Below the pieces are notes generated by a model. The model worked only from the letters and a program-made list of their open reading frames with translations. It was not told the DNA's origin and did not search any database. A stretch of DNA of 64,000 nt from Botryosphaeria dothidea (taxonomy: Eukaryota; Ascomycota; Dothideomycetes; Botryosphaeriales; Botryosphaeriaceae). This document shows positions 1-11,354 of this stretch, one piece after another. The position numbers and the translations under genes are program-made. Positions within the stretch are counted from its first letter, which is position 1; each line of letters begins with the position of its first letter. The DNA is taken from contig WWBZ02000016.1 of NCBI GenBank assembly GCA_011503125.2, positions 1,240,001 through 1,304,000 of the forward strand, given 5' to 3'.

Positions 1-1174
1 CTCAACTAGATGTCACTCGCCAAAGCGCGCTCGTCCGCTACTACCGCGAGCTCATCAGCTCCTACACCGACTCATCCGGCGTCGTCGGCGTGCCCTGTAA
101 CCCGATCCTGAAATGGCGCCGCAACAAGCTCACGCGCCTCATCGACGCCGAGCTCAAAGCCATCATCCTCGACAAGCACGCCGAAGTCCTCGCCAACGCC
201 GCCTCCTCGAACCATAACGGCAGCGCCTCAAAGACCTCCACAAACCGTCCCCGCTCCGTCCTTTCCCTCAGCCTCCAAGACACCGGCTCGTCTTCGCTCT
301 CCCCTCTCGCCCTCCAAACCACCGCCGACACGCTCAAGACCTTCCTCTTCGCCGGCCATGACACGACCAGCGTCCTCCTCCAATGGGCCTTCTACGAGCT
401 CTCCCGCACGTCGCACGCCCTCGGCGCCCTGCGCTCCGAACTCGACGCCGTCTTCGGCCCCACCGCCACCTCCACGCAAATCGCAACCACCCTCGCCGGC
501 CCCGCCGGCGACGACCTGATCAAGAAGCTCGCCTACACCTCCGCCATCATCAAGGAAACGCTCCGCCTCTACCCGCCGGCCGGGTCCGCTCGTCGCGTGC
601 CCCCCGGCACGGGTTTCAACGTCACGCTGCCCAACGGCGGCGGCACGGCGTGCCTGGACGGCTACGTGCTGTACAACTGCCACTTCCTGGTGCAGCGCGA
701 CCCAGCCGTGTTCGGCGACAACGCCGACGACTGGGTGCCGGAGCGGTGGCTGGGCGACGCGGATACGTCGCGGGTGGACGACATTCCTGAGAAAGATGTT
801 GAAGATGCCGGGACGGGCAAGAGCGTGCCGGCGAGCGCGTGGCGCCCCTTCGAGCGGGGCCCCAGGAACTGCATCGGGCAGGAGCTGGCGAATTTGGAGG
901 CGCGGGTGATTCTGGCGGTGGCGGCGCGCCGGTATGATTTCGCCAAGGTCGGGGCGGGCGAGGTGAAGAAGGATGCTGACGGGAAGCCGATGCTTGATGC
1001 CAAGGGGCAGTATGAGGTTGTGAGCCCGATGTTTAACGTAAGTTCAGCCTTTTCGTATTCCTTTTTTGTTGTCAGAGACAATCCCGCTGACTCGGTGCGC
1101 AGACGAGACAAGTAACTGCAAAGCCTTTTGATGGGATGAAGATGCTGGTAAAGTTCAATGAGGCAGAGTCTTGA
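1..1174 (+). CDS. Cytochrome P450 monooxygenase, C-terminal part (cut by window edge)
   Basis: The reading frame is open from base 3, so the N-terminus lies left of the window. About 368 residues are visible in two exons (to 1037, and 1103-1174), with a 65-nt phase-0 intron of GTAAGT...CAG form. The order of motifs is that of a P450: I-helix AGHDTTS (about 348), ExxR as ETLRLYPP (about 553), PERW (about 738), and the heme-cysteine loop FERGPRNCIGQ (about 849-881), whose Cys is the axial ligand. P450s insert one oxygen atom into a substrate using electrons from an ER reductase. The sequence style resembles the fungal group often annotated as StcS-like (sterigmatocystin P450), but this is an impression and the substrate is unknown. 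It is convergent with the next gene. Family confidence is high; function is not assignable. Confidence 0.93.
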
Positions 1175-2227
1175 AATGTCTCAATCAGCTGGAGTTGAGG
1201 TATCTATGATTGGGTTGGATTGGCTTGAATACAAACAAGGCAGGAATGATATTTGTGAGCTCGCTTCATTCTCCTATGTAGGGATTTTTTCTGCGGGCCT
1301 CTCCATGACGTCTACGTCAGCCAAAAATACATAGAAAAAGCCTGATCAGAAGAAAAGGCCCCTCACGGCTGAACATCAGACATAGACAAGGTCCTCGAAA
1401 ACTGACCAACCACAATCATCTTCGTATTTTCTCATTGGCCAAGTTACTGACATTTTGCGTCTTGCGAGTTGGACTCAACTCTGGGAGGGTGGTCAAAATT
1501 GTCCAGAATTCATCATTTGCACCTCACGGCAAGGCCTCCAAATTCACTGACCCTCCCTCCGTTCTCCCTTCCCATTCGGCTTTTGCTGCGTCGTGTTGTG
1601 AGACTTTTGATCGAATATCGAGGTTTCCTCGGGCTTTATCGATGATCATAGGAAGAACTGAAAGGAGCATGTTTTGAGCCTGTGTTCCTTTTCTTTCATC
1701 ACCTCGGTTGAACCTGTCTCAAAGATTTCATAAGCAGTGCCTGTGAACATTGCTTTATCCAATCATCTGTACAATTTGTATTAATTGCTAACCACAGGGG
1801 CTACCTGTATACGAGGGTTATCCCAGGTATGTTCATAACCATTGCCTATTTTCATAGAAAATATACATCCTCAAAAGCCTCATCTATCTATCCCCGGTTC
1901 ATTTCATCCAAGGGGCCTCCCGGCGTTATGACGCGTCAAATCCGAAAGGTGGAAGGTAGTCCGGTGGGAGTATCCAAAGATTATATCTACGCCAGAAAAT
2001 ACGCTCGAAGAAGAGAAGAACGATACCGGAAGCTTTGGTAACCGCAACTTCTACCGTTAAGAAGAAAATGCCGGTGGGTATTGTAAGTTGCGCATAAGAG
2101 CCTGGATGCAGAAAGTAAAAGGAAGGGGGTATTTCGCGTAGAAGACAAGCTCAAAGCCCATTATCCCAAGATTTGAAAACTCCGCCGCTATGCTAATGGT
2201 AAAATATTGATGTGGGTATCAAACTGT
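1175..2227. other. Intergenic, convergent 3' ends
   Basis: Lies between the P450 stop and the stop of the coiled-coil gene. Only short frames without codon bias or family motifs are present. I see no RNA gene or repeat. Confidence 0.6.
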
Positions 2228-4053
2228 TCAATCGTATTCAGGAGCGATTGGGATGTGAAGAGAGACAGCGGGCGGGAGGTCGTTGAACGTATGCCATGTA
2301 TCCAAGACGCTATAGGTCCGAGTCGTCATCGTTTCTACAGCCGACTTCTCTGGCCAAGGGATAGCTGGAAGGTCACCATATGAAGGAATATCCGCATTTT
2401 CGCCGACGGTTCTGTCCCAGACTTTCAGGCTGATGTACCAGCGCCGAACAACACGGAGTCTGCGCGTTCGAATCACTGCGTCTAGCTGGCGGCAGACCTC
2501 CTGGACAGTCTTACGCGACGCCAGCCGTGCTTCTTTATACTTCTTTTCGAGCTCCTTCAGTTCTTGCTCATGGTCGTGCTTCAGGTCCTTCATGTCTTTC
2601 TCTTGTCGGGCTCTGGCCATCTTCATGGCAGCTTCGTGCTTTTTGTCCAATTCGTCGTGCAGTTTCTCCTGGTCTCGCAACCGTCGCTTGTCTTCTTCGG
2701 TAACTATCCGTCTTTTTGTAGATCCTGGGACAGATGATCCGCTACAATAAGCCTTCATGTGTTTCAGAGCTGCGGCCGAACGGGCTCTTTCCTCCCGATG
2801 GGACTGCTCTAGGGCATACTCGGCTTTTACTTGTTTGTCTTCTAAGCGTTCGGTGTCTTGTGCATGCTACGCTTGGGTCAGCAGATACTTTTTTGGGAAC
2901 ATTGACATAGGAAGCACACCTTGGCCTGGAGACGATCCACAAGAAGCGTATATTGGCCATAGAGCGATGTGCGGGAGAACTTGTCCCAGAACTGAAGCAG
3001 CTGCTTCTGCTTCACTTCAAAAGTGACTATCCTCTCCCACGTCTTGGAATATTCTTGCCAAATATCGCGGAATTGGTCGTTTTCTAATGCCAGGTTTAAG
3101 GAAGCGCGCTGCGACCCGGTCATGCTGGTGGTGGCTGGCTGGTGGTGAGAGATGACCGAATCCGGGCTGGAGGCTCTGGGATGGTCCGGTAATACGGCCG
3201 AATCGGCATCGAAGTCGGTAACGGAATCCTCTTTTACGCGAGGATGCTTGTAATTAATGCGGCCTGTCACGTCACCAAAACGATGGACAGATGAATATGG
3301 ATGCTTGGAAGGACTGCGCAGGTTATGGTCGTCGCTGTTACTGGGACGCTGGTTACTCAATTGCAGACAAAAGCTTAGCTGAGCTCAGGTGACATACCTG
3401 AAATACTTTTTGCCGAAAGAAGAAACGCGGCGGAAAAATCTGGGCTTCGGACTCCTGGTCGAGGAAGAGAGACTAGAGGTAGAGTGGCGGGCGTGAGTGG
3501 CGGGAGGCGGGGCGGCGGGCATCGAGTGTCTGGCGGAGAGCGAGAATGCAAAAGCACGGTCATGCTCGTCGGTGGAGGCAGGAGAGTCCGGGGTAGTGAT
3601 GTCGGTGGAGCATGAAGCTTGGGTGTTGCCAGACACGGAGGAGCGTCGCAACGGTGAGGCGCCGGCGGGCAGGACGTCCGGCGCAGTCTGCTGCGGATCG
3701 GGGTCAGGACTGGGATTTTCTGGTGGAATTGGCGGCAGTGGCGCAGATGTGGGACGTACGGGCAGCTGCAGGTCGTCGTCGCAGAAGCCGTGGGCGAGGG
3801 CGGAGCTGCGGAGGTCCTCGTCGAGCCAATCTTCGGACTGGCCTTCCTTGAGCTTGAGCGCTTCCTTCTCGTACAGGTTGGTAAAGAAGAATGGCAGCTT
3901 GTCGAAGTCGGGACCGGTCAGGGCGTCCATGGCTTCGGACAAGGAGGCGCGACGACGCAGCGCATGGGGAGACGGGACGGAGGGGCGGAGGCAGCTTGCG
4001 AGGCAGTGGTGTTGAGGTGCAGGCCGGCGGTCTTGAGGTAGGCGTAATGTCAT
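2228..4053 (-). CDS. Uncharacterised coiled-coil protein
   Basis: Three exons joined in frame: 4053-3398, 3340-2920 and 2866-2228. The introns are 57 nt (GTATGT...CCAG, phase 2) and 53 nt (GTGTGC...GTAG, phase 0). This gives about 571 residues. The N-terminal third is Pro/Ser-rich and looks disordered. The middle (FRDIWQEYSKTWERIVTFEV) and the last exon, roughly residues 360-510, are strongly helical with long Glu/Lys/Arg heptads (RDQEKLHDELDKKHEAAMK), a coiled coil or BAR-like helical bundle. I do not recognise the family; a membrane-curving I-BAR/Ivy1-like role is only a guess. The start is uncertain: the ATG at 4053 gives the longest sensible N-terminus, and one at 3930 (MDALTGP) is also possible. 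The first intron acceptor was chosen because the alternative would leave an intron of only 24 nt. Confidence 0.72.
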
Positions 4054-6331
4054 ACTCGGCGGGCGCGAGTCAGTGCCCCAAACGGCGGCACCCATGCGCG
4101 CTCCACCAGCCTGAGCACCCAACGCGCCGCAGCCCTGCCAGAATTCCGCCCACTGGCCACGCGCCCTCGACGCTCCGACGCCCTGCATAATCGTCCAGGC
4201 GCCTGCGCCGCAGTCCAGGCTCCCAGAGCGCCCGCAGCCGCCCGCCGTCGGCTGTGGGCACGGCAGCAGTCTTCACTGCTCCCGCCGATGCCACCCCCGC
4301 TGGCCCGTCGCCCGTAGCGCGCGCGGCGGCCGGCGGTAGACAGGAGGGAGTACCGAAGTTTGGCGGCTGCTAACAGCATGCCCAGCAGCCTGTCATCCGA
4401 TGTCGTAAACTCTGTTTCCCAAATCAATACTACGGCGCTGCCGCGTCCGGACGCCTGCGATTCCAAATCTACCAGTGTTTCAGCACGCCCTCTGCAGCTG
4501 GTGCGCAGCCTGCAAAGTCGTCAGTCCCGAGCGTTTGCGACGGCCCTTTCGGTGATTGTTTGGCAGATCCTTAGCCTCAGACACGCGACGAGGCCTATCG
4601 TCGAGCTCCAAATGTCTGCGCACCCTCACCGCCGCAGCTGTCGCGCGAGGCCATTGCGCCGCTCCGCATTGCCTGCCCACCCGGCGAAGCACCACTTAAT
4701 CTCCGGCCGCGGCTCGTGCTTCCCCAGTCCCTCGTCCAGCTCGTTTCAATCTATTTGACGCAACCTCGAGCGGACGCCAATCGCAGCCGCTGCTTTCCTG
4801 CCGCTGCTCGCCTGCGTGATGCCCGCCCAGGGTTCGGAATAGCGATGGGCATCCCTAAGGTCTGAGCAACCACGTGGTGCATCGAGCCCTGCGGCTCCCC
4901 CTGCGACACCACGATCTTCACTTCATCTCGAATTGACTTTTGCTGGAAAAAGCTGTGCCAATCCCCAGCATGACGTCAACCAGATCTCCCCCCACCGCCG
5001 CTGTCCGTCTCGCCGACGTGTCGTCTCACATTGATGCCGCCGCGCACCGCGTTCCCAGCTGGCCTCGTACGATTTGCAAAACCATCCACGACTACACCTC
5101 TCCCTTCAATTCCTTCCCTTCCGTCCAGTGCCACGAGAGAGAGCCCCGTCAAAATCGAGGCTGCTGTGCCGATGTTGCCGACGATTCGTCACCTCCCCCG
5201 TCTCAAGCCACAGTGTCTTGCTAGTGCTGACTACATCCCCCCTTCTACACGGTTCATGACTCTTGCCATGCCTCAAGTCTGTCAGCCGTCATCCACATGC
5301 AGTAAAGAAAACGGAGCCAAGCTCGCCTGCGTTCCGCAACTGGCAGGCAACCTTAATCGCACCTCGCCTTGCCACAGAAGCCATGTCCTCAAAACCCACT
5401 TTTCACCCTCGGCGCAGCTGAAGCTGGCTGAAAGGGGAGATGAAACAAGACGAGCTAGCTGTCTCGGGCAGCCAATGGCAGCATGAAGAACTCAGTTGCC
5501 TCTTCTGCAGCGAACGATTGAGGGTGACCGGTAGAGATTCTAGTCTGCAACGAGCAAGCGCAAGCTCCATGCAGGATAAAGGGGGTGGAGTGTGTATCAC
5601 CCCAACCGCAACGTACGCATACGTTACGAACGAATCACGCCTCGATCTTCCGACCGGCCCTTCTGTCACATCCTTCGGGAAGCTCGCCCCAACCTTCTAG
5701 AACAACCTTCATTATATAACCTTGCGTTTTCATTATACTCGGCTGGTCGATGCTGCGGCCGAATTCACTTAGCGTGTTCGGCTATCGGGAAGCGTAGAAC
5801 AGCCGACGAGCTGGGCTGCCTCGCAAAGAGCAGTTCATCTTAGAGCGTTCTGCTCGAGGTCCAATAGCATCGCCTCAATATCATACACCGACCTTAGAAG
5901 CCGTTATGTGGGCCGCTACCTAGGCGGTCTATTGCATCGCGCGGTCCACATAAACTTCAGCCGGGGGAATTGTGATATGAGACTTGCGGTTAAGACTGTT
6001 CGGCTGAATGCGCAAAGCAATGCGCATGACCTTCAAGGTCTTGTCTAGCTCAGTCGATACTTCCCCAATAGGAATGCGCACGAAGGCAAACTCCTGCATT
6101 TGTCGATCTTACGGTAGGTCCTGCCGGAACTGGAGTGATCACGATTGCTCGCATGGAACTTTTGATCCGTCACAAACGCACCGATATTTCTCATTACAGA
6201 TAAAAGAAGGTATCATCTCTCTAACGAGGCCATTGAATTAGTGGTATCATCAACAACAACGAAGCCTCCATCTTCTCAAGTCTCTCAATTCCCATCACAC
6301 CCCATTTGCCAAGAAGCCACACAGCCACCAT
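4054..6331. other. Long intergenic region with one CRE-like site
   Basis: This is the upstream side of the coiled-coil gene and the downstream side of the OPT transporter. Many short frames are open because of high GC up to about 5200, but none has splice-compatible continuations or motifs. A perfect CRE palindrome TGACGTCA sits at 4971-4978. No repeat or RNA gene is seen. Confidence 0.5.
4971..4978. promoter_or_regulatory. CRE/ATF-type palindrome TGACGTCA
   Basis: Exact 8-bp match to the bZIP (ATF/CREB) consensus, about 0.9 kb upstream of the coiled-coil gene's ATG on the minus strand. A single 8-mer can occur by chance and occupancy is not shown. Confidence 0.3.
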
Positions 6332-8991
6332 CTAGCAAAGATCACCGGGGCAGGCAATGTTGGAGCCATAGAAGTCGCCAGAAATGCCAGCAATCTGGAA
6401 GATAGCATTGACGACACCGCCAATGCCCTCACCGGCAACCAGACCGGCAGCAATGGCATAGCCGTAGATGTCGAAGGACCTGGGATTCTTCTTGGCCCAG
6501 ATGTACGCGGGGAGGGCGCCCATGATCATAGCCAGACCATAGTAGGTCTGAGGGAGCACAAAGGCCAGAGCGATGCACATCATGTTGGGGTGGTAGGCGC
6601 GCACCCACTCGAGCTTGCCGACCCAGAAGAAGTGGCGGACGAGGACCATGGCGGCGCCGAAGACGGCAAAGACGATGGCGAAGATGCCCGACGACTTGGG
6701 GATGGGGAAGTCTGGGTCGGTGACAGCGACGGCGACGGCGCGCCAAGCAGACACGGAGGGCGCCGAGAACGCGCAGTGCTCGGCTTCGGTGTCGAGGATG
6801 CACGGGTAAGCCGTGGCGAAGAGGACGAACATGCCGGGCGCGAGAAAAATGGCGACGATGGTACCGAGACCCTGGGCGATCCACTGCTGGATCGGAGGCG
6901 TGCGCAGAAGGAAACCAACACGGAAATCGGCAGTCAGGTCAGTGGACTGGTTAGCGCCCATGTTGGCGATAGCACCACCGAGGAGATTGAGCTTCTGTGC
7001 GTGTGCGACACCCCAGTTTTCGCCCTTGGTAGCGCCACCGAGCACGATCTGCGAGGCCTTGGAAGCAGCAGTGAGAGGGGTGATATCTGTGACACCAGTG
7101 CACTGGATGGCCAGGAAGGAGAAGAAGAAGGCGAGGAAAACAGAAAGGATGGACATGCCGACGGGCATGTCAAATTCCACACCCATCACTATATTTCACG
7201 TCAGTTTGAGGCACACATTGGGAGCAGGCGGGAAAACAGCATACCAACGCAAGTAGTGATAATGGTAATGATCAAGCCAGGGAGCCACATCCAGGTCCTG
7301 ACACGCTCAGACGGCTTGGCCGGGTCCTGGACAACGTCCTTGAGGTCCTGCTGAGCACGCTCGTGGAAGTATCCAAGCTCCTTGCCAGCAGCACGGCCGG
7401 CGGCGTAAATAGCACCGCAGCAACCACGGTAGATGGCGCGGAAGCCGTAGACGAAGACACGCCACTGCAGAGCAAGCTCGGTGAAAGAGACTGCAATCAT
7501 GCAGAGAACACCGGGCCACAGCAGCCAGTACCTAGGGCTAGGCGTGTCCTTGTTCGAGGCTGCCAGGCTGAGGGAGGCAAACGAGGTGTAGTCCTTCCAC
7601 TTGGGGTCCTCAGAAGCAGCAACACCAAATGCAGCACCGTTGTGGACAAGAGCCGGGCCGATGATAGCCCAGGCAAGGATACTGCCACCGTAGAAAGAGA
7701 ACGCCACGTTCAAACCAACCAGCATACCAGATCCAATGAAAGCAGGCGTGAACTCAATCAACCAGCCCCAGTTCTCGACATGAATGGCGAGGTTGTTGTA
7801 GTTGCCCCAGATGAAGAACCAGGTGAAGATGTGCCAATCCCAGAGGATGCCGACAGCGTATTGCGAAACCACACGGAGGAGAAGGGCGGCAGTGAAAGAC
7901 CAAGCAAGAGCCTTGGTCTTCATCTTTGCAATCATCTGCCCGGAAAGAGCCTCGTGCATAGAGCGGATTGACATGGCAGTAGCCATAGCAGTCGGGAAGA
8001 CAAGGCGGAGCTCACGCGCGACATGGATGACGAAGAACTTGCGGAGAGGAGTGCCGAAGAAGAAACCAAAGTAGCCACCGACAGCCGTAAGGGAAACGAT
8101 CTTCCAGAAATCCTGGCTGGGCTTCTCGGACATGAGGTTGAGCTGGTACAGAGCAGGGTATGCTGAGACGAAGACATTGGAAAGGCCGCCGGAGGCCGTG
8201 GCAGCCGTCTGGATGATGTTGTTCTCCTTGGGACCGAAGCCACCACCCAGAATCGGGAAGTTCTCGGCGAAGGTGGTCGAGAAGAACTTGATCACGGCGA
8301 AACCGAGGATGGCACCGAACAGGTTGGCGGTGAAAGTCCAACCTGTCTTCAGACCCAAGTAGACGTTGGAAGCGTTGACGAGGGCACCGCAGATACATCC
8401 CATGATGACGGCACGGATGGTCAGGACACGGTCACGCTCCTCAGGCAGGTCGTCGAAGGGAACGAAGGGGTCGGGCAGAACATCTTCCTGCACTTCCTTC
8501 TCATCAATATCGATCGAGCCTGTCTTCATGTCCTTGGCGATGGCTTCATCTTGGGGATAGGATCTCTTCTCGTCGAGCGAGCTGCAAGTAAGTCAGCGTT
8601 AATGATAGGTCTTTGAGCGCCTACGTGGAAAAGAGGCGCGGCTGAATACAGATTTGGCCAATGACATGTTGAGCTCTCAAACAAGGTGGTACAATAGACA
8701 ATATAGTGAGTTGTGCAAGAGCGGCCCAAGTGTTTCAGCTATGTCTGAGATGCAAGGTGGGAAATGCCGCTCTGTAAACTGCATGAGGTGACCCTGTACT
8801 GCACTAGCTGAACTAGCACCAGACAGAAGTTCTCACATGTACCAGAGGGCGTCTCCAATCCAAAAGGCAGACGAAGGTGTAAGCAGCTACAGGCGGACGG
8901 GGAGTGGACTTGGAAGAGATTGAACAACTTACGTCGGATGGACATGACCCATACCCTCGACGGAGCGATCGATTGACTCGGCAGCGTTCAT
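6332..8991 (-). CDS. OPT-superfamily oligopeptide/metal-peptide transporter
   Basis: Three exons: 8991-8933, 8581-7245 and 7188-6332, giving 750 residues. The first coding exon is only 59 nt (MNAAESIDRSVEGMGHVHP) and is followed by a 351-nt phase-2 intron, long for this window. The second intron is 56 nt. The protein is a polytopic membrane protein with about 14 hydrophobic segments. Family-like stretches are GALVNASNVYLGLKTGW, GGGFGPKENN, the loop region with NQSTDLTADFRVGFLLRTPP, and a C-terminal AGEGIGGVVNAIFQIAG. These fit the YSL/YGL114W-like side of the OPT family, which uses proton symport to move small peptides or metal chelates across the plasma or an internal membrane. Length is usual for the family. 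The cytosolic N-terminus is acidic. Substrate is not predictable. The in-frame ATG at 8529 would skip the exon-1 segment, so I prefer 8991. Confidence 0.93.
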
Positions 8992-11354
8992 GGTGCCCGC
9001 ACGAATCAACGGGGATTGACAATTGGAGTGGTGGAGACGGCGACGCGCAACCCAGGAATGGGGAGCACACGACACTATATACTCGCACGGCCGGGGCAGA
9101 AGAGGTGCCGGGCATGGTTGCAGATCGTACAGGCCGGAGGGCAGTGGGCAAGCGTATCTGTGGGCGTGCGTGCCGCGGGCGGAGTCAACGGGCTAGATGC
9201 GGCGCCATGGACAGGGTCGTCTGAGAGCGAGAAGGCTGTAATCGAAGCTTCATGGAACTCTAACCAACTGCCATTCCGAGTAAGGCGACAGACGGGCCGC
9301 CGGCTATTGGATGGGTACACATGGTGGTGACCCGGCGGCTGCAGGGCGAATTTCGTATCGCGAACCCGGGGTGGCGGTCTGGGACGACGCTTGTCGACCA
9401 GCCTCCCATGCGTGCATGTGTCAATTTGTCGACGCGAATCTGCTCTATCTTAATCGCCAACCTGCGATTTGCTGCACAAGCACGCGATATCTGCCGTGTT
9501 CCGGAGCAGCGTGTCCACATTGCCGGATCATGTTAGAGCAGCACCACTCCCCAGTGTGCGGCGCGGGTGGTGAAGAAAAGGGCACCAAGCTCCGGCTAGC
9601 CACAGCGACAGTGGCACAAGCTTCGCTGCTGGGTGTGGGCCTGAATCATGTCGCGATATCGTGGAGTCAGGCTGATGAGGCGACGGCGGGCGATAGCGAC
9701 GCAGGTCAGGTCCGTTTTCTGCCCTTGCGCCGCGCGCGCTCGAGCATGCCGACCAATGACTGCGCGCACTGCAGCCGACTTATCAGAGCCGCTTTTTCGG
9801 CGCGTCTTCTGGTCAATTCGGCCGCCACGCTGCTCGCCGATTTCCAGTTGCATACGCTCGATTAGGAAGGTCAAACGGCGAGCCGCACCACCTCCAGCTC
9901 TGCCCTCGCTTGCCGCAGTCGCTGAAGCATCTTGCCCTCGTGATCCCCGTCAAGCCGACTTGCCAGAACATGGTCGCCGCTTTGATCGCTGTGCCTCTCT
10001 GAATCTCAATTGTACCACCGCGAAACATTCCTTCAGCATCGTGGCTGCCGTGTTCTGTCTAATGCGAGCGGGCAGCTGTTCGTTTTGGCCCTCGGTCCGA
10101 GAGGCGTGCTCCGCTGAGTCTGTACGAGCAAAGGATGCGACTAAGAAAACAAAGGCAACGGAACTTTGCGAGACCAATCTTTTGACATGGTCGGATGAAC
10201 AATTGAATTCTTCGACCCTGCTCCGGGGCGGCCGCTTCGTGCGCTGCCAAAAATACCAGTCTCGTCTAGATTTTGTCCTCGCTTGAATCATCGATACGGC
10301 GTCCTCGACCACCAATGGCGCAGGTGCGATACACAAACTCGAATGAGGATTGGGACCCTTGCGAAAGGCATTTTCTGATACTCGGGTTGTACTTGTACTC
10401 AATCCCACAATCATACGCGACAGGTCGTACGATGATAGCGCGGTACGCCATCTGCCGATTTTCCGAGATCATTCTTTCACTTGACTACAGTAAGACATCT
10501 TGACAATGAGGGCGCATCGAAAAGGACCCGGGCAAACCGAGGTGTCGACGCTGCCGAAGTTGCATGCGCTGGGGATCCTACAAGAAGGCCCAACGTTGTA
10601 TCCGCATCTGTAGATATGCCTTACATGCCATACTTGGCTGTTTCGTGAACCCTGAGGGAAGAACAACTGCACAGCACGTATAAAGGCCATGCGTTTGAGC
10701 TGACCATCACCTGCGAGCCAAATAAAAGCGGCCCAGGTGGCAACAGCGGCACCACCCTCATCCCAGCGGCTTGGATCCGGTCGAGCCTATGGAAGCCAGT
10801 TCCTTTAGGCTAGAACGTTTGTGTAACAAGGATTCGCCCGCTCCTAGACATCTGGCTTTGCGGAGACACCCGCATGCAGCCATCTTCTTATCGTGGGCTT
10901 TGCTCGTAGCCCTACAGAGAGGCATCGCAGCTGACGGCTAGCGCCAAATATGATTTTACCACAGGGGGCCAGATTATTGTAAGTGTTACGGGGGGTGGAA
11001 GCATTCGTCCGGACGCAGTTATATTGCATTTTTAGGAACAAACCCATCCGGACGAATGCTTCCACTCCTCACGAGGTTATGTTTTCTAGAGGGCGTCGCC
11101 GCTGACCATCGGCTGCAATACCCCCCCTGTACATCATGAGAGTCAGACTCCACTGGCCCGTCCAGGCTTGTTTTCCGAATGCAAACACATGTGCGCGTGC
11201 TGCAAGCACAATTCCTTCCGCGCCATGCGATAAGCCGTTCGCTTACTTTTGTTACAATAGGAATATATCAGCAAGCATATACAGAAGCGGATCATGATGC
11301 CCGCATGGGTGGATTTGAGCAGAGAGTTCCATCATGATACATTTCCTTGATTCT
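8992..11354. other. Intergenic region containing a foldback element
   Basis: This is the promoter side of the OPT gene and the 3' side of SCO1. Several short frames (for example 9311-9865) have no motif, no credible splice continuation and no codon bias. A 71-bp foldback element is at 10995-11065 (listed separately). Nothing else is recognised. Confidence 0.55.
10995..11065. mobile_element. MITE-like foldback element, copy 1
   Basis: Perfect 19-bp inverted repeat: GTGGAAGCATTCGTCCGGA at 10995-11013, and its exact reverse complement at 11047-11065, separated by a 33-nt spacer. The same arm recurs around the element at 48667-48749, so this is a dispersed family and not a chance hairpin. There is no coding capacity. 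I could not define a target-site duplication: the flanks read ...TTACGGGG and TCCTCACG.... It is either a very small non-autonomous DNA transposon or a foldback element whose mobilising transposase is not in this window. Confidence 0.7.

Noticed and set aside
3374..3397. 24-nt intron (GTATGT...CTAAG) in the coiled-coil gene
   Set aside because: It keeps frame but is shorter than functional fungal introns. The 57-nt alternative ending CCAG is also in frame and more credible.
4940..5224. 94-codon plus-strand frame starting MLEKAVPIPSM
   Set aside because: Proline/serine-rich translation of GC-rich promoter-like DNA, overlapping another equally open frame.
9311..9865. 184-codon plus-strand frame in the gap downstream of SCO1
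   Set aside because: Overlapping frames of similar length exist on both strands. There is no domain, and composition is like random GC-rich sequence.
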